Of a stretch of 41,911 nucleotides of DNA, positions 1-9,042 are shown piece by piece. Every line of letters starts with the position of its first letter. Position 1 is the first letter of the stretch. Position numbers and translations under genes: made by a program. The notes under the pieces are model-generated. The model ran no database searches, was not told the origin of the DNA, and worked only from the letters and a program-made list of their open reading frames with translations. The stretch is from positions 1 through 41,911 of the forward strand of contig QUBZ01000030.1 of NCBI GenBank assembly GCA_014338005.1. The letters run 5' to 3'. The DNA is from Chloroflexota bacterium. GTDB lineage: Bacteria > Chloroflexota > Anaerolineae > Aggregatilineales > Phototrophicaceae.

Positions 1-369
1 CACACTGCCGCCTGCCGGGATTTCAATCCCGCCTTCTACCGGGCGCATCTTCATCACGTCGTTTTCCATCTGCACTTCATGAATTTCCACCAGCCCGGCG
101 GCGTCCGTCGCCGCCGCCACCAGCCGGACAGCACTGTCCCCCCCGTTTTCAATCATCATATAGGCGGCACTCACGCCCTCAACACTGTTCATCCCCATGT
201 GGCCCATGCCCATTTCCGGCGTCGCTTCAGGCATCGTGGCAGCCGCGGTGGCGCGCGCCCACACGCCGGTTATCAGGATGTCGGGTTGTCCCATCTCGTC
301 CCGTCCCAACATAACCGCCGGCACCATCAAAAGGAATGCCAGCAGCCCCAAAATTAACTTCTGCTTCAT
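1..369 (-). CDS. Periplasmic copper chaperone, PCu(A)C family (C-terminus outside window)
   Basis: The protein begins at an ATG read from 369 leftwards and runs off the window after 123 codons. The N-terminus MKQKLILGLLAFLLMVPAVM is a signal-peptide or lipid-anchor-like hydrophobic segment. It is followed by GVWARATAA, an AAYMMIENGG strand, and VEIHEVQMENDVMKMRPV with the His and Met residues typical of PCu(A)C Cu(I)-binding sites. The family carries Cu(I) outside the membrane, usually to cytochrome oxidase Cu(A) assembly. A Met-rich insert (MGMGHMGMN) lies between the first strands and may be a further copper ligand patch. AAAGGA lies 8-9 nt upstream of the ATG. The last HxM part of the motif is outside the window, so copper binding is a family-based inference. 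Confidence 0.8.
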   Translation of the reverse strand, partial: MKQKLILGLLAFLLMVPAVMLGRDEMGQPDILITGVWARATAAATMPEATPEMGMGHMGMNSVEGVSAAYMMIENGGDSAVRLVAAATDAAGLVEIHEVQMENDVMKMRPVEGGIEIPAGGSV

Positions 370-427
370 GAAAACATCCTTTCTTTTCGATTTAAAGACC
401 ACACAAAACACAGACCAACCTGCGCCG

Positions 428-456
428 ATTTTACTACCTGGCTGAAATTGCGACAA
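428..456 (-). promoter_or_regulatory. Sigma70-like promoter for the copper chaperone
   Basis: On the minus strand TTGTCG (456-451) and TAAAAT (433-428) are separated by 17 bp, about 60 bp upstream of the ATG at 369. The -10 matches consensus at 5 of 6 positions and the -35 at 4 of 6. Confidence 0.5.
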
Positions 457-465
457 TTATCACAA
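448..465. promoter_or_regulatory. Imperfect 18-bp palindrome over the -35 box
   Basis: TTGCGACAATTATCACAA pairs at 7 of 9 positions with its own reverse complement and covers the predicted -35 element of the copper chaperone promoter. That position suits a repressor operator. No regulator is identified. Confidence 0.35.
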
Positions 466-585
466 AAGTCCTGTTGACTGTTCAAGATACAGGTAGTTTT
501 TATTTGCCTCTCACAAACGAACGGGCTAAAATTGATAGGTGGTGTGAAACATGCCAAACCTCACCCCTTTTCAATACGATTGGTA

Positions 586-640
586 CTGAACGGAGGATTG
601 TTGCTGTTTATAATAAGTAAGGGTTAACAGACCCTAACCT
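586..640 (+). promoter_or_regulatory. Possible promoter and inverted repeat upstream of the duplicated binding protein
   Basis: The 342-bp gene-free stretch 370-711 separates divergent genes. On the plus strand it holds a perfect -10 TATAAT (609-614) with only a weak -35 (about 586-591). An inverted repeat, GGTTA (622-626) and TAACC (635-639), lies just downstream where an operator would act. The leader from there to the ATG is about 90 nt and ends in AGGAGG (698-703). Nothing else gene-like was seen in the stretch. Confidence 0.4.
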
Positions 641-711
641 CAAAACAGCATTGTTTTTGACGTAACCGGGCTGTCTCGGTTGCGAAAGTATAGTTTTAGG
701 AGGCCGCTTCT

Positions 712-2685
712 ATGAAGAAAGTACTGTTTTTTGTGACGCTGCTGGTACTGACCCTCGCGCCGGTCGCCAGCGTGGCTGTCGCCCAGGACACGCCAAAGGC
801 GCTCGAAGATGGCAAACTCACCATTGCCTGGATTCCGAAGGCGCTCAATAATCCGGTTTTTGAACTGGGCCGCGATGGCTGTTTCGCCGCGGCAAAAGAA
901 CTGACCGAAATGGGTCCGTATGAGGTTGAATGCCTCTACCTCGGCTCCGTAGCGTCCGATATGGCCGAACAGGCCCGCGTGATGGCCGATGCCGTCGCCC
1001 AGGGTGTGGACGCGATTGGCGTTTCCTGCAACAGTGACGCCGGCTGCGTCGAACCGATTAACTCCGCTATCGAAGCCGGCATCCCGGTGATGACCTGGGA
1101 CTCGGACTCGCCCGAATCGAACCGCTTCACCTATCTCGGCGTCAGCAACTACCTGGGTGGCCGCGCCGCTGCCGACCTGCTGATTCGCACGATGGGAACT
1201 GAAGGTAAAGTCGCCCTGCTGACCGGCGTTCCTGGCGCGCCGAACCTGGAACAGCGCATCCAGGGCTTCAAGGATTTCACCTCCAAATATCCGGGCATCG
1301 AAATCGTGACCACCGTCGCCGGTAACGATGACATCAACTTGAGCGTGCAGGTAGTCGAAGAAACCATGCAGTCCTATCCTGATCTGGACGGCTGGTTCTT
1401 CGTCGGCCTGTGGCCCATCTTCGCCGGACGCGGCGCGATGCCGCTGTTTGAAGAAGCCGCTCTGCGGGCTGAAGATGACCTGAAAGCTATCGCCTTCGAT
1501 ACCCTGCCGGTCGAACTGGAATGGCTCCAGGCTGATCTGCTGGATGGTCTGGTCGGCCAGAAATACTGGGGCTGGGGTTACGATACCGTTTATATGATCT
1601 ACGATCATATTGTCAACGGCAAACAGTTCGCTTCCTTCACCGACTCCGGTATGGACATCGTGACCAGCGCGAACGTCGAAGCGATGGCGGCTGCCTGGGC
1701 CAACAGCGATTTTACCCAACCGCTGCCCCCCGCCTTCCCGCCGGCAGACGGCAAGTTCAGCATCGCCTGGATTCCAAAGGCGCTCAACAACCCGGTCTTT
1801 GAACTGGGGCGCGAAGGCTGCTTCGTCGCCGCCAAAGAACTAAGTGAAATGGGGCCGTATGAGGTCGAATGCCTCTATCTCGGCTCGGTTGCGTCTGACA
1901 TCGCCGAACAGGCCCGCGTGATGGCCGATGCCGTCGCCCAGGGCGTGGACGCGATTGGCGTCTCCTGCAACGAACCGACCGGCTGCGTCGAACCGATCAA
2001 CTCGGCAGTTGCGGCGGGCATTCCGGTCATGACCTGGGACTCCGACGCCGCCGCCGAAGCGCAGCGCCTTACCTACCTGGGCGTCAGCAACTATGACGGC
2101 GGTATGGCCGCGGGCGAGCTGCTGGTTCGCGCCATGGGTGAAGAAGGCAAAGTCGCCCTGCTGACCGGCGTCCCCGGCGCAGCCAACCTGGAACAGCGCA
2201 TCCAGGGCTTCAAGGACTACGTTGCCCAGTACCCCGGCATCGAAATCGTGACCACCGTCGCCTGCAACGACGACATCAACCTGGGCGTGCAGGTGGTTGA
2301 AGAAACCATGCAGACCAACCCTGACCTGGATGGCTGGTTCTTCGTCGGCCTGTGGCCCATCTTCGCCGGGCGCGGCGCGATGCCGCTCTTCGAGGATGCC
2401 GTCCTCAACGGGGATATGAAGGCTGTCGCCTTCGATACGCTGCCCGTTGAGCTGGAGTGGCTGAAAGACGGGCTGCTGCATGGTCTGGTCGGCCAGAAAT
2501 ACTGGGGCTGGGGCTACGACACGATGCACATGCTGTATAACAACGTGATCTACGGAACGCCCTTCGAGGACTTCACCAACTCCGGTATGGACATTGTGAC
2601 CATCAACAACGTGGATGCGATGGCGACTGCCTGGGAGACGCAGGACTTCACCCAGCCGCTGCCGCCGCCCTTCCCCGGAGAATAA
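712..2685 (+). CDS. Sugar ABC transporter binding protein with two near-identical tandem periplasmic-binding domains
   Basis: 657 residues, about twice the usual size of an RbsB/type-I periplasmic binding protein. A signal peptide (1 to about 25, ending VASVAVAQ) is followed by two copies of one binding domain. Copy 1 is residues 34-346 and copy 2 is 347-657, a period of 313 residues (939 bp, second copy starting at base 1750). Most residues align identically by eye, for example AWIPKALNNPVFELGR, YEVECLYLGSVASD, GWFFVGLWPIFAGRGAMPLF and GQKYWGWGYDT occur in both. Four cysteines per copy (GCF, VEC, SCN, GCV) are conserved between copies, suggesting disulfides. Only one signal peptide exists, so both lobes are exported as one chain. 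AGGAGG lies 8 nt before the ATG. The ATPase and permease genes follow. The ligand cannot be named; sugar-type specificity is inferred from the transporter family. Confidence 0.88.
   Translation: MKKVLFFVTLLVLTLAPVASVAVAQDTPKALEDGKLTIAWIPKALNNPVFELGRDGCFAAAKELTEMGPYEVECLYLGSVASDMAEQARVMADAVAQGVDAIGVSCNSDAGCVEPINSAIEAGIPVMTWDSDSPESNRFTYLGVSNYLGGRAAADLLIRTMGTEGKVALLTGVPGAPNLEQRIQGFKDFTSKYPGIEIVTTVAGNDDINLSVQVVEETMQSYPDLDGWFFVGLWPIFAGRGAMPLFEEAALRAEDDLKAIAFDTLPVELEWLQADLLDGLVGQKYWGWGYDTVYMIYDHIVNGKQFASFTDSGMDIVTSANVEAMAAAWANSDFTQPLPPAFPPADGKFSIAWIPKALNNPVFELGREGCFVAAKELSEMGPYEVECLYLGSVASDIAEQARVMADAVAQGVDAIGVSCNEPTGCVEPINSAVAAGIPVMTWDSDAAAEAQRLTYLGVSNYDGGMAAGELLVRAMGEEGKVALLTGVPGAANLEQRIQGFKDYVAQYPGIEIVTTVACNDDINLGVQVVEETMQTNPDLDGWFFVGLWPIFAGRGAMPLFEDAVLNGDMKAVAFDTLPVELEWLKDGLLHGLVGQKYWGWGYDTMHMLYNNVIYGTPFEDFTNSGMDIVTINNVDAMATAWETQDFTQPLPPPFPGE
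808..2682 (+). repeat. Intragenic tandem duplication (about 939-bp unit, two copies)
   Basis: The DNA at about 811-1749 is repeated at 1750-2682 in the same frame. Long stretches are nearly identical at nucleotide level, for example around 1396-1440 and 2326-2370 or 967-1015 and 1927-1975. Differences are mostly scattered substitutions plus small in-frame indels. This supports a duplication inside one gene rather than fusion of two unrelated genes. Confidence 0.85.
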
Positions 2686-2721
2686 TCCCTCATCGAAAAC
2701 TTCTCGATGAAGTAAGAAGCT

Positions 2722-2748
2722 GCTGGCGGGATGAACAATCCCGCCAGC
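2722..2748 (+). other. Intercistronic stem-loop after the binding protein gene
   Basis: GCTGGCGGGAT and ATCCCGCCAGC form a perfect 11-bp stem with loop GAACA. No T-tract follows, so it is more likely a 3'-end stabiliser of the binding-protein message than a terminator. A smaller hairpin (CATCGA 2691-2696 with TCGATG 2704-2709) precedes it. Confidence 0.65.
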
Positions 2749-2773
2749 GTGAATCTAGCTCCTGAGGTGTGTC

Positions 2774-4300
<1,527 letters not shown>

Positions 4301-4301
4301 C

Positions 4302-5384
4302 ATGAGCGATATAACCGCACAGCCCCGCCCAACCGACGCCTCGCCGCGTTTTAACTGGCGTCGAATTATTCGTGGTCAGGAAGTCGGCATCTTCCTGGTT
4401 CTGGTCGGCATGATTTTATTTTTCAGTCTATCAACCGACCGTTTCTTGACGCCGATTAACCTCACTAACATCATGCTCAACTTCTCATGGACGGCGATTG
4501 CTGCCTTTGGGATGACAATGGTTATCATCTCGGCAGGCATTGACCTGTCCGTTGGCTCGGTAATGGCGCTGGCCGGGATAGCCACCGCTATGCTGCTCGC
4601 CCGCGACAACTCACCGTTCGCCGGCCCGGACGGAGTCGTCCCCGACACAGTGATTCCCCTGGCTGTACTGGCCGGACTGGCCGTCGGTGCGCTCTGCGGC
4701 TTTACAAACGGCCTGCTAATTACAGTCGCAGGCCTGCCGCCTTTCATCGCCACGCTGGGTATGCTGCAAATTGCGCGCGGCATCGTTTACGGCTGGTCGC
4801 AGGGGTGGCCGGTTCAAAACCTGCCACAGAATTTTATGATCCTGGGACGGCAGAATATACCGGTCGGAAGCTTCAACTTTCCACTGCCCACCGTTATTAT
4901 GCTGATTGTTGGCATCATTGCCTGGATTTTCCTGACGCGCACGGCCTGGGGCTACCGCATCTTTGCCGTCGGCGGCAACGAACAGGCAGCCCGGCTGTCC
5001 GGCATCAGCGTTATGCGGACAAAGCTGATGATTTACACCATTTCCGGCCTGCTGGGTGGCGCCGGCGGCGTGCTGCTGACGGCCCGCCTCGGCGTTGCCG
5101 CGCCAACGGCTGCCCAGGGTTACGAACTGGACGTGATCGCGGCGGTGGTGGTCGGCGGTACAAGTCTCAGCGGCGGTGAGGGCAGCATCCTCGGCACACT
5201 CATCGGCGCGGCTATCATGGGTGCGCTGCGCACCGGCCTTAACCTGATCGGGGTCGAAGCATACTGGCTGCCTGCTGCCCAGGGTATCATCATCATTGGC
5301 GCAATCACCCTCGACCAGTGGTTCCGGCGTCGTCAGGGTAAATCGGGAGGGTTCGCGCGGCTGTTCAGTCGAGGCGGCAAATGA
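4302..5384 (+). CDS. Sugar ABC transporter permease, RbsC family
   Basis: 360 residues from the ATG at 4302, which has AAGGA upstream. A longer reading from 4224 would overlap the ATPase gene and adds non-membrane sequence. Multiple hydrophobic helices are present, with the family signatures MVIISAGIDLSVGSVMALAG, PPFIATLGMLQIARG, GGNEQAARLSGI and AAVVVGGTSLSGGEG. RbsC-type permeases form the homodimeric channel of CUT2 importers, working with one double-NBD ATPase. The C-terminus is basic and cytoplasmic. The stop overlaps the next start as ATGA (5381-5384), indicating translational coupling with the URO-D-family gene. Confidence 0.92.
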   Translation: MSDITAQPRPTDASPRFNWRRIIRGQEVGIFLVLVGMILFFSLSTDRFLTPINLTNIMLNFSWTAIAAFGMTMVIISAGIDLSVGSVMALAGIATAMLLARDNSPFAGPDGVVPDTVIPLAVLAGLAVGALCGFTNGLLITVAGLPPFIATLGMLQIARGIVYGWSQGWPVQNLPQNFMILGRQNIPVGSFNFPLPTVIMLIVGIIAWIFLTRTAWGYRIFAVGGNEQAARLSGISVMRTKLMIYTISGLLGGAGGVLLTARLGVAAPTAAQGYELDVIAAVVVGGTSLSGGEGSILGTLIGAAIMGALRTGLNLIGVEAYWLPAAQGIIIIGAITLDQWFRRRQGKSGGFARLFSRGGK

Positions 5385-6391
5385 ATCCCTACGAACGAGT
5401 CGTAAAACGCCTGCGCGGCGAGCCGGTAGACCGCCCCCCCAACTTCGACATTATGATGCAGTTCGCCGCGCATTATATCGGCCAGCCGCTCTCCCGCTAT
5501 TACCAGGATTATCATGTCCTGTGCGACGCGAACTTCGCCGTCCAGCAGGATTTTTCGCTGGACATCCTTCAGGCGATTTCCGACCCCTACCGGGAGGCTC
5601 ATGACTGGGGCGCAGATATTGTCTTTCCTGAGGACGGCCTACCTGTCTGCGAGCATCCGCCGCTGGCCGACGACCCGGACATCCGTCGGCTGCACCCACC
5701 CCTACAACCGGGGCGGCGCATGACCGACCGCCTGGAGGCCATCCGCCTGTTCCGCCAGCGCGCCGGCGGCGAAGTGCCGATCATGGGATGGGTGGAAGGC
5801 GCTCTGGCCGAAGCCGCCGATCTGCGCGGCGTCAGCAGCCTGATGCTCGATTTTTACGACCGGCCTGGCTGGCTGGAAGAACTGCTCGAAAAATGTGCCG
5901 AGGTGGAAATCGCCTTCGCCCACGCACAGGTCGAAGCCGGGGCGGACATCATCGGCCTCGGTGATGCTATCGCTTCCCAGGTATCTCCCGCGCTGTACGA
6001 GCAGTACGCGCTGCCCTACGAACAGCGTATTTTCGCTGCCGTCCACCAGATGGGCGCGCTTGCCCGGCTTCACATTTGTGGCAATACCACCAAAATCTTG
6101 CCTTTAATGGCGACAAGCGGCGCAGACATTATTGATATTGATTGGATGGTAGATATGGCCGCTGCTGCTGCTGCCTTTGGCGATAAAGCCGTCTGCGGCA
6201 ATTTCGACCCCCTGGCAATTATGCTTCGAGGCACGCCCGAACAGGTGCGGCAGGCGACCGCTCGCTGCGTGGAACTTGGCGGCACGCGGAGTTTTAGCGC
6301 CGCCGGCTGCGAAATACCCGATGAAACGCCTCACGAAAATCTGCTGGCGCAGGCAGACACACTCAGAAAAATCTACCTCACCCAGTCCTGA
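5381..6391 (+). CDS. Uroporphyrinogen decarboxylase / corrinoid methyltransferase (MtaA/CmuA)-family protein
   Basis: 336 residues of the URO-D TIM-barrel superfamily. It lacks the N-terminal substrate-anchoring region typical of true HemE. It carries the zinc-site pattern of cobamide:coenzyme M methyltransferases: His231-x-Cys233 in LHICGNTTKIL and Cys310 in SAAGCEIPDETPHEN. Members with these residues usually move methyl groups between a corrinoid protein or methylated substrate and a thiol acceptor. Start and stop coupling (ATGA) with the permease makes it part of the transport operon, hinting that the imported compound is methylated or is processed by methyl transfer. No corrinoid-binding protein is encoded nearby, so the actual reaction is unknown. 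A strong terminator follows. Confidence 0.78.
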   Translation: MNPYERVVKRLRGEPVDRPPNFDIMMQFAAHYIGQPLSRYYQDYHVLCDANFAVQQDFSLDILQAISDPYREAHDWGADIVFPEDGLPVCEHPPLADDPDIRRLHPPLQPGRRMTDRLEAIRLFRQRAGGEVPIMGWVEGALAEAADLRGVSSLMLDFYDRPGWLEELLEKCAEVEIAFAHAQVEAGADIIGLGDAIASQVSPALYEQYALPYEQRIFAAVHQMGALARLHICGNTTKILPLMATSGADIIDIDWMVDMAAAAAAFGDKAVCGNFDPLAIMLRGTPEQVRQATARCVELGGTRSFSAAGCEIPDETPHENLLAQADTLRKIYLTQS

Positions 6392-6415
6392 AACACCGCT
6401 TCCACTCGAATTATC

Positions 6416-6453
6416 ACAAACGCCGTTATTCCAGACGGCGTTTGTTGTTTTTT
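6416..6453 (+). terminator. Rho-independent terminator of the first ABC operon
   Basis: ACAAACGCCGT (6416-6426) pairs with ACGGCGTTTGT (6435-6445), an 11-bp stem with an 8-nt loop. TTTTTT follows at 6448-6453. It lies 25 bp beyond the stop of the URO-D-family gene. Confidence 0.85.
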
Positions 6454-6489
6454 AGCAGAATGCAGTTTAGCGAAGGGTAAGAAATTACC

Positions 6490-6546
6490 TATAATCCGCT
6501 TAAAATAGTGGACAAAACCTGCACAAATCGAATACATTAGTTGTGC
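6490..6546 (+). promoter_or_regulatory. Promoter region of the crtI-crtB operon with inverted repeat
   Basis: A perfect -10 TATAAT is at 6490-6495 with no good -35 at the proper distance, suggesting activator dependence or an alternative promoter. Downstream, GCACAA (6521-6526) and TTGTGC (6541-6546) form a 6-bp inverted repeat with a 14-nt spacer, 29 bp before the crtI ATG. This is a candidate operator; the regulator is not in the window. Confidence 0.4.
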
Positions 6547-6574
6547 GTTTGATCGCAGAAATCGAGAAAAAGTC

Positions 6575-8074
6575 ATGAAATCAATCGTTGTCATCGGCGC
6601 GGGTATGGGCGGACTGGCCGCAGCCCTGCGTTTACGCCACCAGGGTTTTCAGGTCACGGTGCTGGAAAAACAAGCCCGTCCCGGCGGGCGCAGCGGCATA
6701 ATCGAAGAAGCCGGCTTCCGCGTAGACCCCGGCCCGACCATTCTGGTGATGAAGTCGGCTTTTGATGAAACCTACCAATCGCTCGGCCTGGACATCAACC
6801 GGCGTCTGGATTTCGTGCAACTCGACCCCAATTACCGCGTATACTTTCATGACGGCACGTTTATTGATCTCTTCAGCGATATACACCGCTTGGCGTCCGA
6901 AGTCGAAAAGATCGAACCGGGAGCATCTTTTGGCTTGCAGCGCTTTATGGCCTCCGGTGAGCGTAAATACGCCCTGGGCATGGATTTCGTGGACCGCAAT
7001 TACGACCATATCACCGACCTGATGAACCCGGTCGCGGGACTCCGGCTGGCGCAAACCCGCTCCTACGAACGCCTTTATAATCAGGTTGGCCGTTTCTTCA
7101 AAACCGACAAGCTCCAGAAAGCATTTTCCTTCCATTCGATGTTTTTGGGGCTGTCCCCATTCGATGCGCTGGCGATGTACAGCCTCATTACTTACGCCGA
7201 TCTGGCGCTGGGCATGTGGTATCCCAAAGGCGGCATCTACAGCATCATCGAGGACATGCTGGACATCGCCGCCGATCTGGGCGTTGAGGTGCGCACCAAC
7301 GCGCCGGTGCGGCAGATCGCCATCGAAAATGGCCGCGTGACCGGCGTCTACTTGGAGTCGGGCGAATTCGTGCCGGCTGATCTGGTCGTTTCCAACGCCG
7401 ATCTGCCCTACACCTATCGCTGCCTGGTAGACCCGGCTCATCGCAAACACTACCCCAACACACGCCTGGACAAAATGCAGTATTCATGTTCCGGTTATCT
7501 GCTGTATCTCGGCGTGGACAAAACGTACTCACACATGCGGCATCAGGCGCTTTATTTTTCCGAGGACTACCGCGCCAACCTGGACGCCATCTTCAAAACC
7601 AAAACCCTGCCGGAAGCGCCATCTTTCCATCTTAACCTGCCGACCGTCACCGACTCCAGCTTGGCGCCGAAAGGCCACAGCCTGATTTATATTCTGGCGC
7701 CGATGCCCAATCTCACCGCGCCGATCAACTGGCAGCAGGCTGCGCCCATCGTGCGCGAGCAGCTTCTCACCGAAATCGAAAAAATCGTTGACCCAAACAT
7801 CCGCCGGCATATCGTCTGGGAACGCCAGTACACGCCGGAAGACTTCCAGAACGACATCAATGCAGTACACGGCACGGCCTTCGGCTCGCTGGCGCAGGGT
7901 TTTTTCCAGTCGGCTTATTTCCGCCCGCACAACAAAGCGCGGGACATTGAAGGGCTGTATTTCGTCGGCCAGGGGACTTATCCCGGCATCGGGATGCCTA
8001 TGGTCTTGCTCTCGGCAAAACTTGTTACGGAAAGGATCGTGAAAGAGTGGCACTCGAACATTCCGAAAGTCTGA
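6575..8074 (+). CDS. crtI: Phytoene desaturase, CrtI type
   Basis: 499 residues, the normal CrtI size. An N-terminal dinucleotide-binding motif VIGAGMGGLAAALRL continues into LEKQARPGGRSG. The C-terminal FAD/membrane signature reads LYFVGQGTYPGIGMPMVLLS. Bacterial CrtI desaturates 15-cis-phytoene at the membrane, commonly in four steps to all-trans-lycopene; the exact number of steps cannot be read from sequence. The adjacent phytoene synthase and lycopene cyclase support lycopene as intermediate. The last 28 bp overlap the start of crtB, implying coupled translation. CrtN- or CrtO-like relatives are possible alternatives but the crtB neighbour argues for CrtI. Confidence 0.9.
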   Translation: MKSIVVIGAGMGGLAAALRLRHQGFQVTVLEKQARPGGRSGIIEEAGFRVDPGPTILVMKSAFDETYQSLGLDINRRLDFVQLDPNYRVYFHDGTFIDLFSDIHRLASEVEKIEPGASFGLQRFMASGERKYALGMDFVDRNYDHITDLMNPVAGLRLAQTRSYERLYNQVGRFFKTDKLQKAFSFHSMFLGLSPFDALAMYSLITYADLALGMWYPKGGIYSIIEDMLDIAADLGVEVRTNAPVRQIAIENGRVTGVYLESGEFVPADLVVSNADLPYTYRCLVDPAHRKHYPNTRLDKMQYSCSGYLLYLGVDKTYSHMRHQALYFSEDYRANLDAIFKTKTLPEAPSFHLNLPTVTDSSLAPKGHSLIYILAPMPNLTAPINWQQAAPIVREQLLTEIEKIVDPNIRRHIVWERQYTPEDFQNDINAVHGTAFGSLAQGFFQSAYFRPHNKARDIEGLYFVGQGTYPGIGMPMVLLSAKLVTERIVKEWHSNIPKV

Positions 8075-8976
8075 TTCACGCGCACCCGGCATCCCACCCT
8101 TTCGCGCCGCGTGTGGTACACGATACGCTGGAAGCGGATTACGCCGCTTGCCGGGACATCATGCAGGCCGCCAGCAAAAACTATTCCTTCGCCGCGCGTT
8201 TCCTGCCCGCCGATAAACGCCCTCATGTGGAAGCCCTCTACGCCTTGATGCGCGTTGGGGACGATATTGTGGATGTGCATTATCAGGGTGACGCCGCCCG
8301 CGCCGCTATCGAGCATTTCGAGGAACTTTACTGGCGCGCTTTTGAAACCGGCAGCAGCGCGCACCCGGTATTACGCGCTTATCTGCACACTGCCCATCAA
8401 TTCGGCATGTCGCCTGAATTGATGCGCCCTTATTTCCGCGCTATGATCGAAGACCTGACCATTACACGCTTCCCGACTTTTGCCAACCTGCTGCACTATA
8501 TGGAAGGCAGCGCCCTGCCGGTAGGCCGTGCGATGTCACATATCCTGGGGACAAAAACTAAGCGCGTCGAGGAGGTCTACCAAGCCGCCGATGCGCTCTC
8601 TATCGCCATGCAGCTCAGCAACTTCTGGCGCGATGTCGCCCAGGATTGGTCACGCGGGCGCGTATACATCCCCCAGGAAGACCTGGAACGGTTCGCTTAC
8701 ACCGAAGATGACCTCGCCAACCGGCGCATCAACCAGAATTGGGTCAACCTGATGGAGTTTGAAATCGAACGCACGAACGCCTATTATGCCACAGCCCGCC
8801 AGGGCGTCGCCGCGCTGCGCTCCGGCCAGTGGGGCGTCATGAGCGCCCTGGAGATTTATCGCGCCATCCTGACCAGCATCCGCAAAAATCGCTATGACGT
8901 TTTTACAACCCGCGCCAGCGCCGGCAAGCTGGAAAAAATAGGCCTGCTGGTGGCCGCCCGGTGGCAGACCTTCTAA
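8047..8976 (+). CDS. crtB: Phytoene synthase
   Basis: 309 residues. Both aspartate-rich motifs of trans-isoprenyl head-to-head synthases are present: DDIVD (72-76) and the second motif around Asp196 and Asp200 in NFWRDVAQDWSRGRVYIP. The enzyme condenses two geranylgeranyl diphosphates to phytoene with Mg2+. The start used is a GTG at 8047 inside the end of crtI; a later ATG at 8161 would remove conserved sequence. No GGPP synthase (crtE) lies in the window, so the precursor must come from elsewhere. Squalene synthases share the fold, but the crtI overlap makes phytoene synthase far more likely. Confidence 0.92.
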   Translation: MALEHSESLIHAHPASHPFAPRVVHDTLEADYAACRDIMQAASKNYSFAARFLPADKRPHVEALYALMRVGDDIVDVHYQGDAARAAIEHFEELYWRAFETGSSAHPVLRAYLHTAHQFGMSPELMRPYFRAMIEDLTITRFPTFANLLHYMEGSALPVGRAMSHILGTKTKRVEEVYQAADALSIAMQLSNFWRDVAQDWSRGRVYIPQEDLERFAYTEDDLANRRINQNWVNLMEFEIERTNAYYATARQGVAALRSGQWGVMSALEIYRAILTSIRKNRYDVFTTRASAGKLEKIGLLVAARWQTF

Positions 8977-8979
8977 ACC

Positions 8980-9042
8980 GCGTATTACTACGCCGCGTTT
9001 TTTTATCCAGCGCCCCGGTCGTACGCCGGGGCTTCTGTTTTT
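8980..9042 (+). terminator. Two consecutive terminator hairpins after crtB
   Basis: A first hairpin GCGTA/TACGC (8980-8984, 8989-8993) precedes T7 at 8998-9004. A second, stronger one, GCCCCGG/CCGGGGC (9012-9018, 9026-9032), precedes a T-rich end at 9033-9042. Both serve transcription coming from crtB. The convergent P450 gene ends at 9041, inside the second T-tract. Confidence 0.7.

Noticed and set aside
640..1719. Long minus-strand open frame (359 codons) opposite the duplicated binding protein
   Set aside because: It is antisense to a gene with clear family motifs; the GC-rich third positions of the real gene create such frames. No recognisable protein and no ribosome-binding site.
811..2682. 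Transposon or repeat-element explanation for the internal repeat
   Set aside because: The repeat unit is coding, in frame, bounded by domain borders, and has no terminal inverted repeats or transposase.
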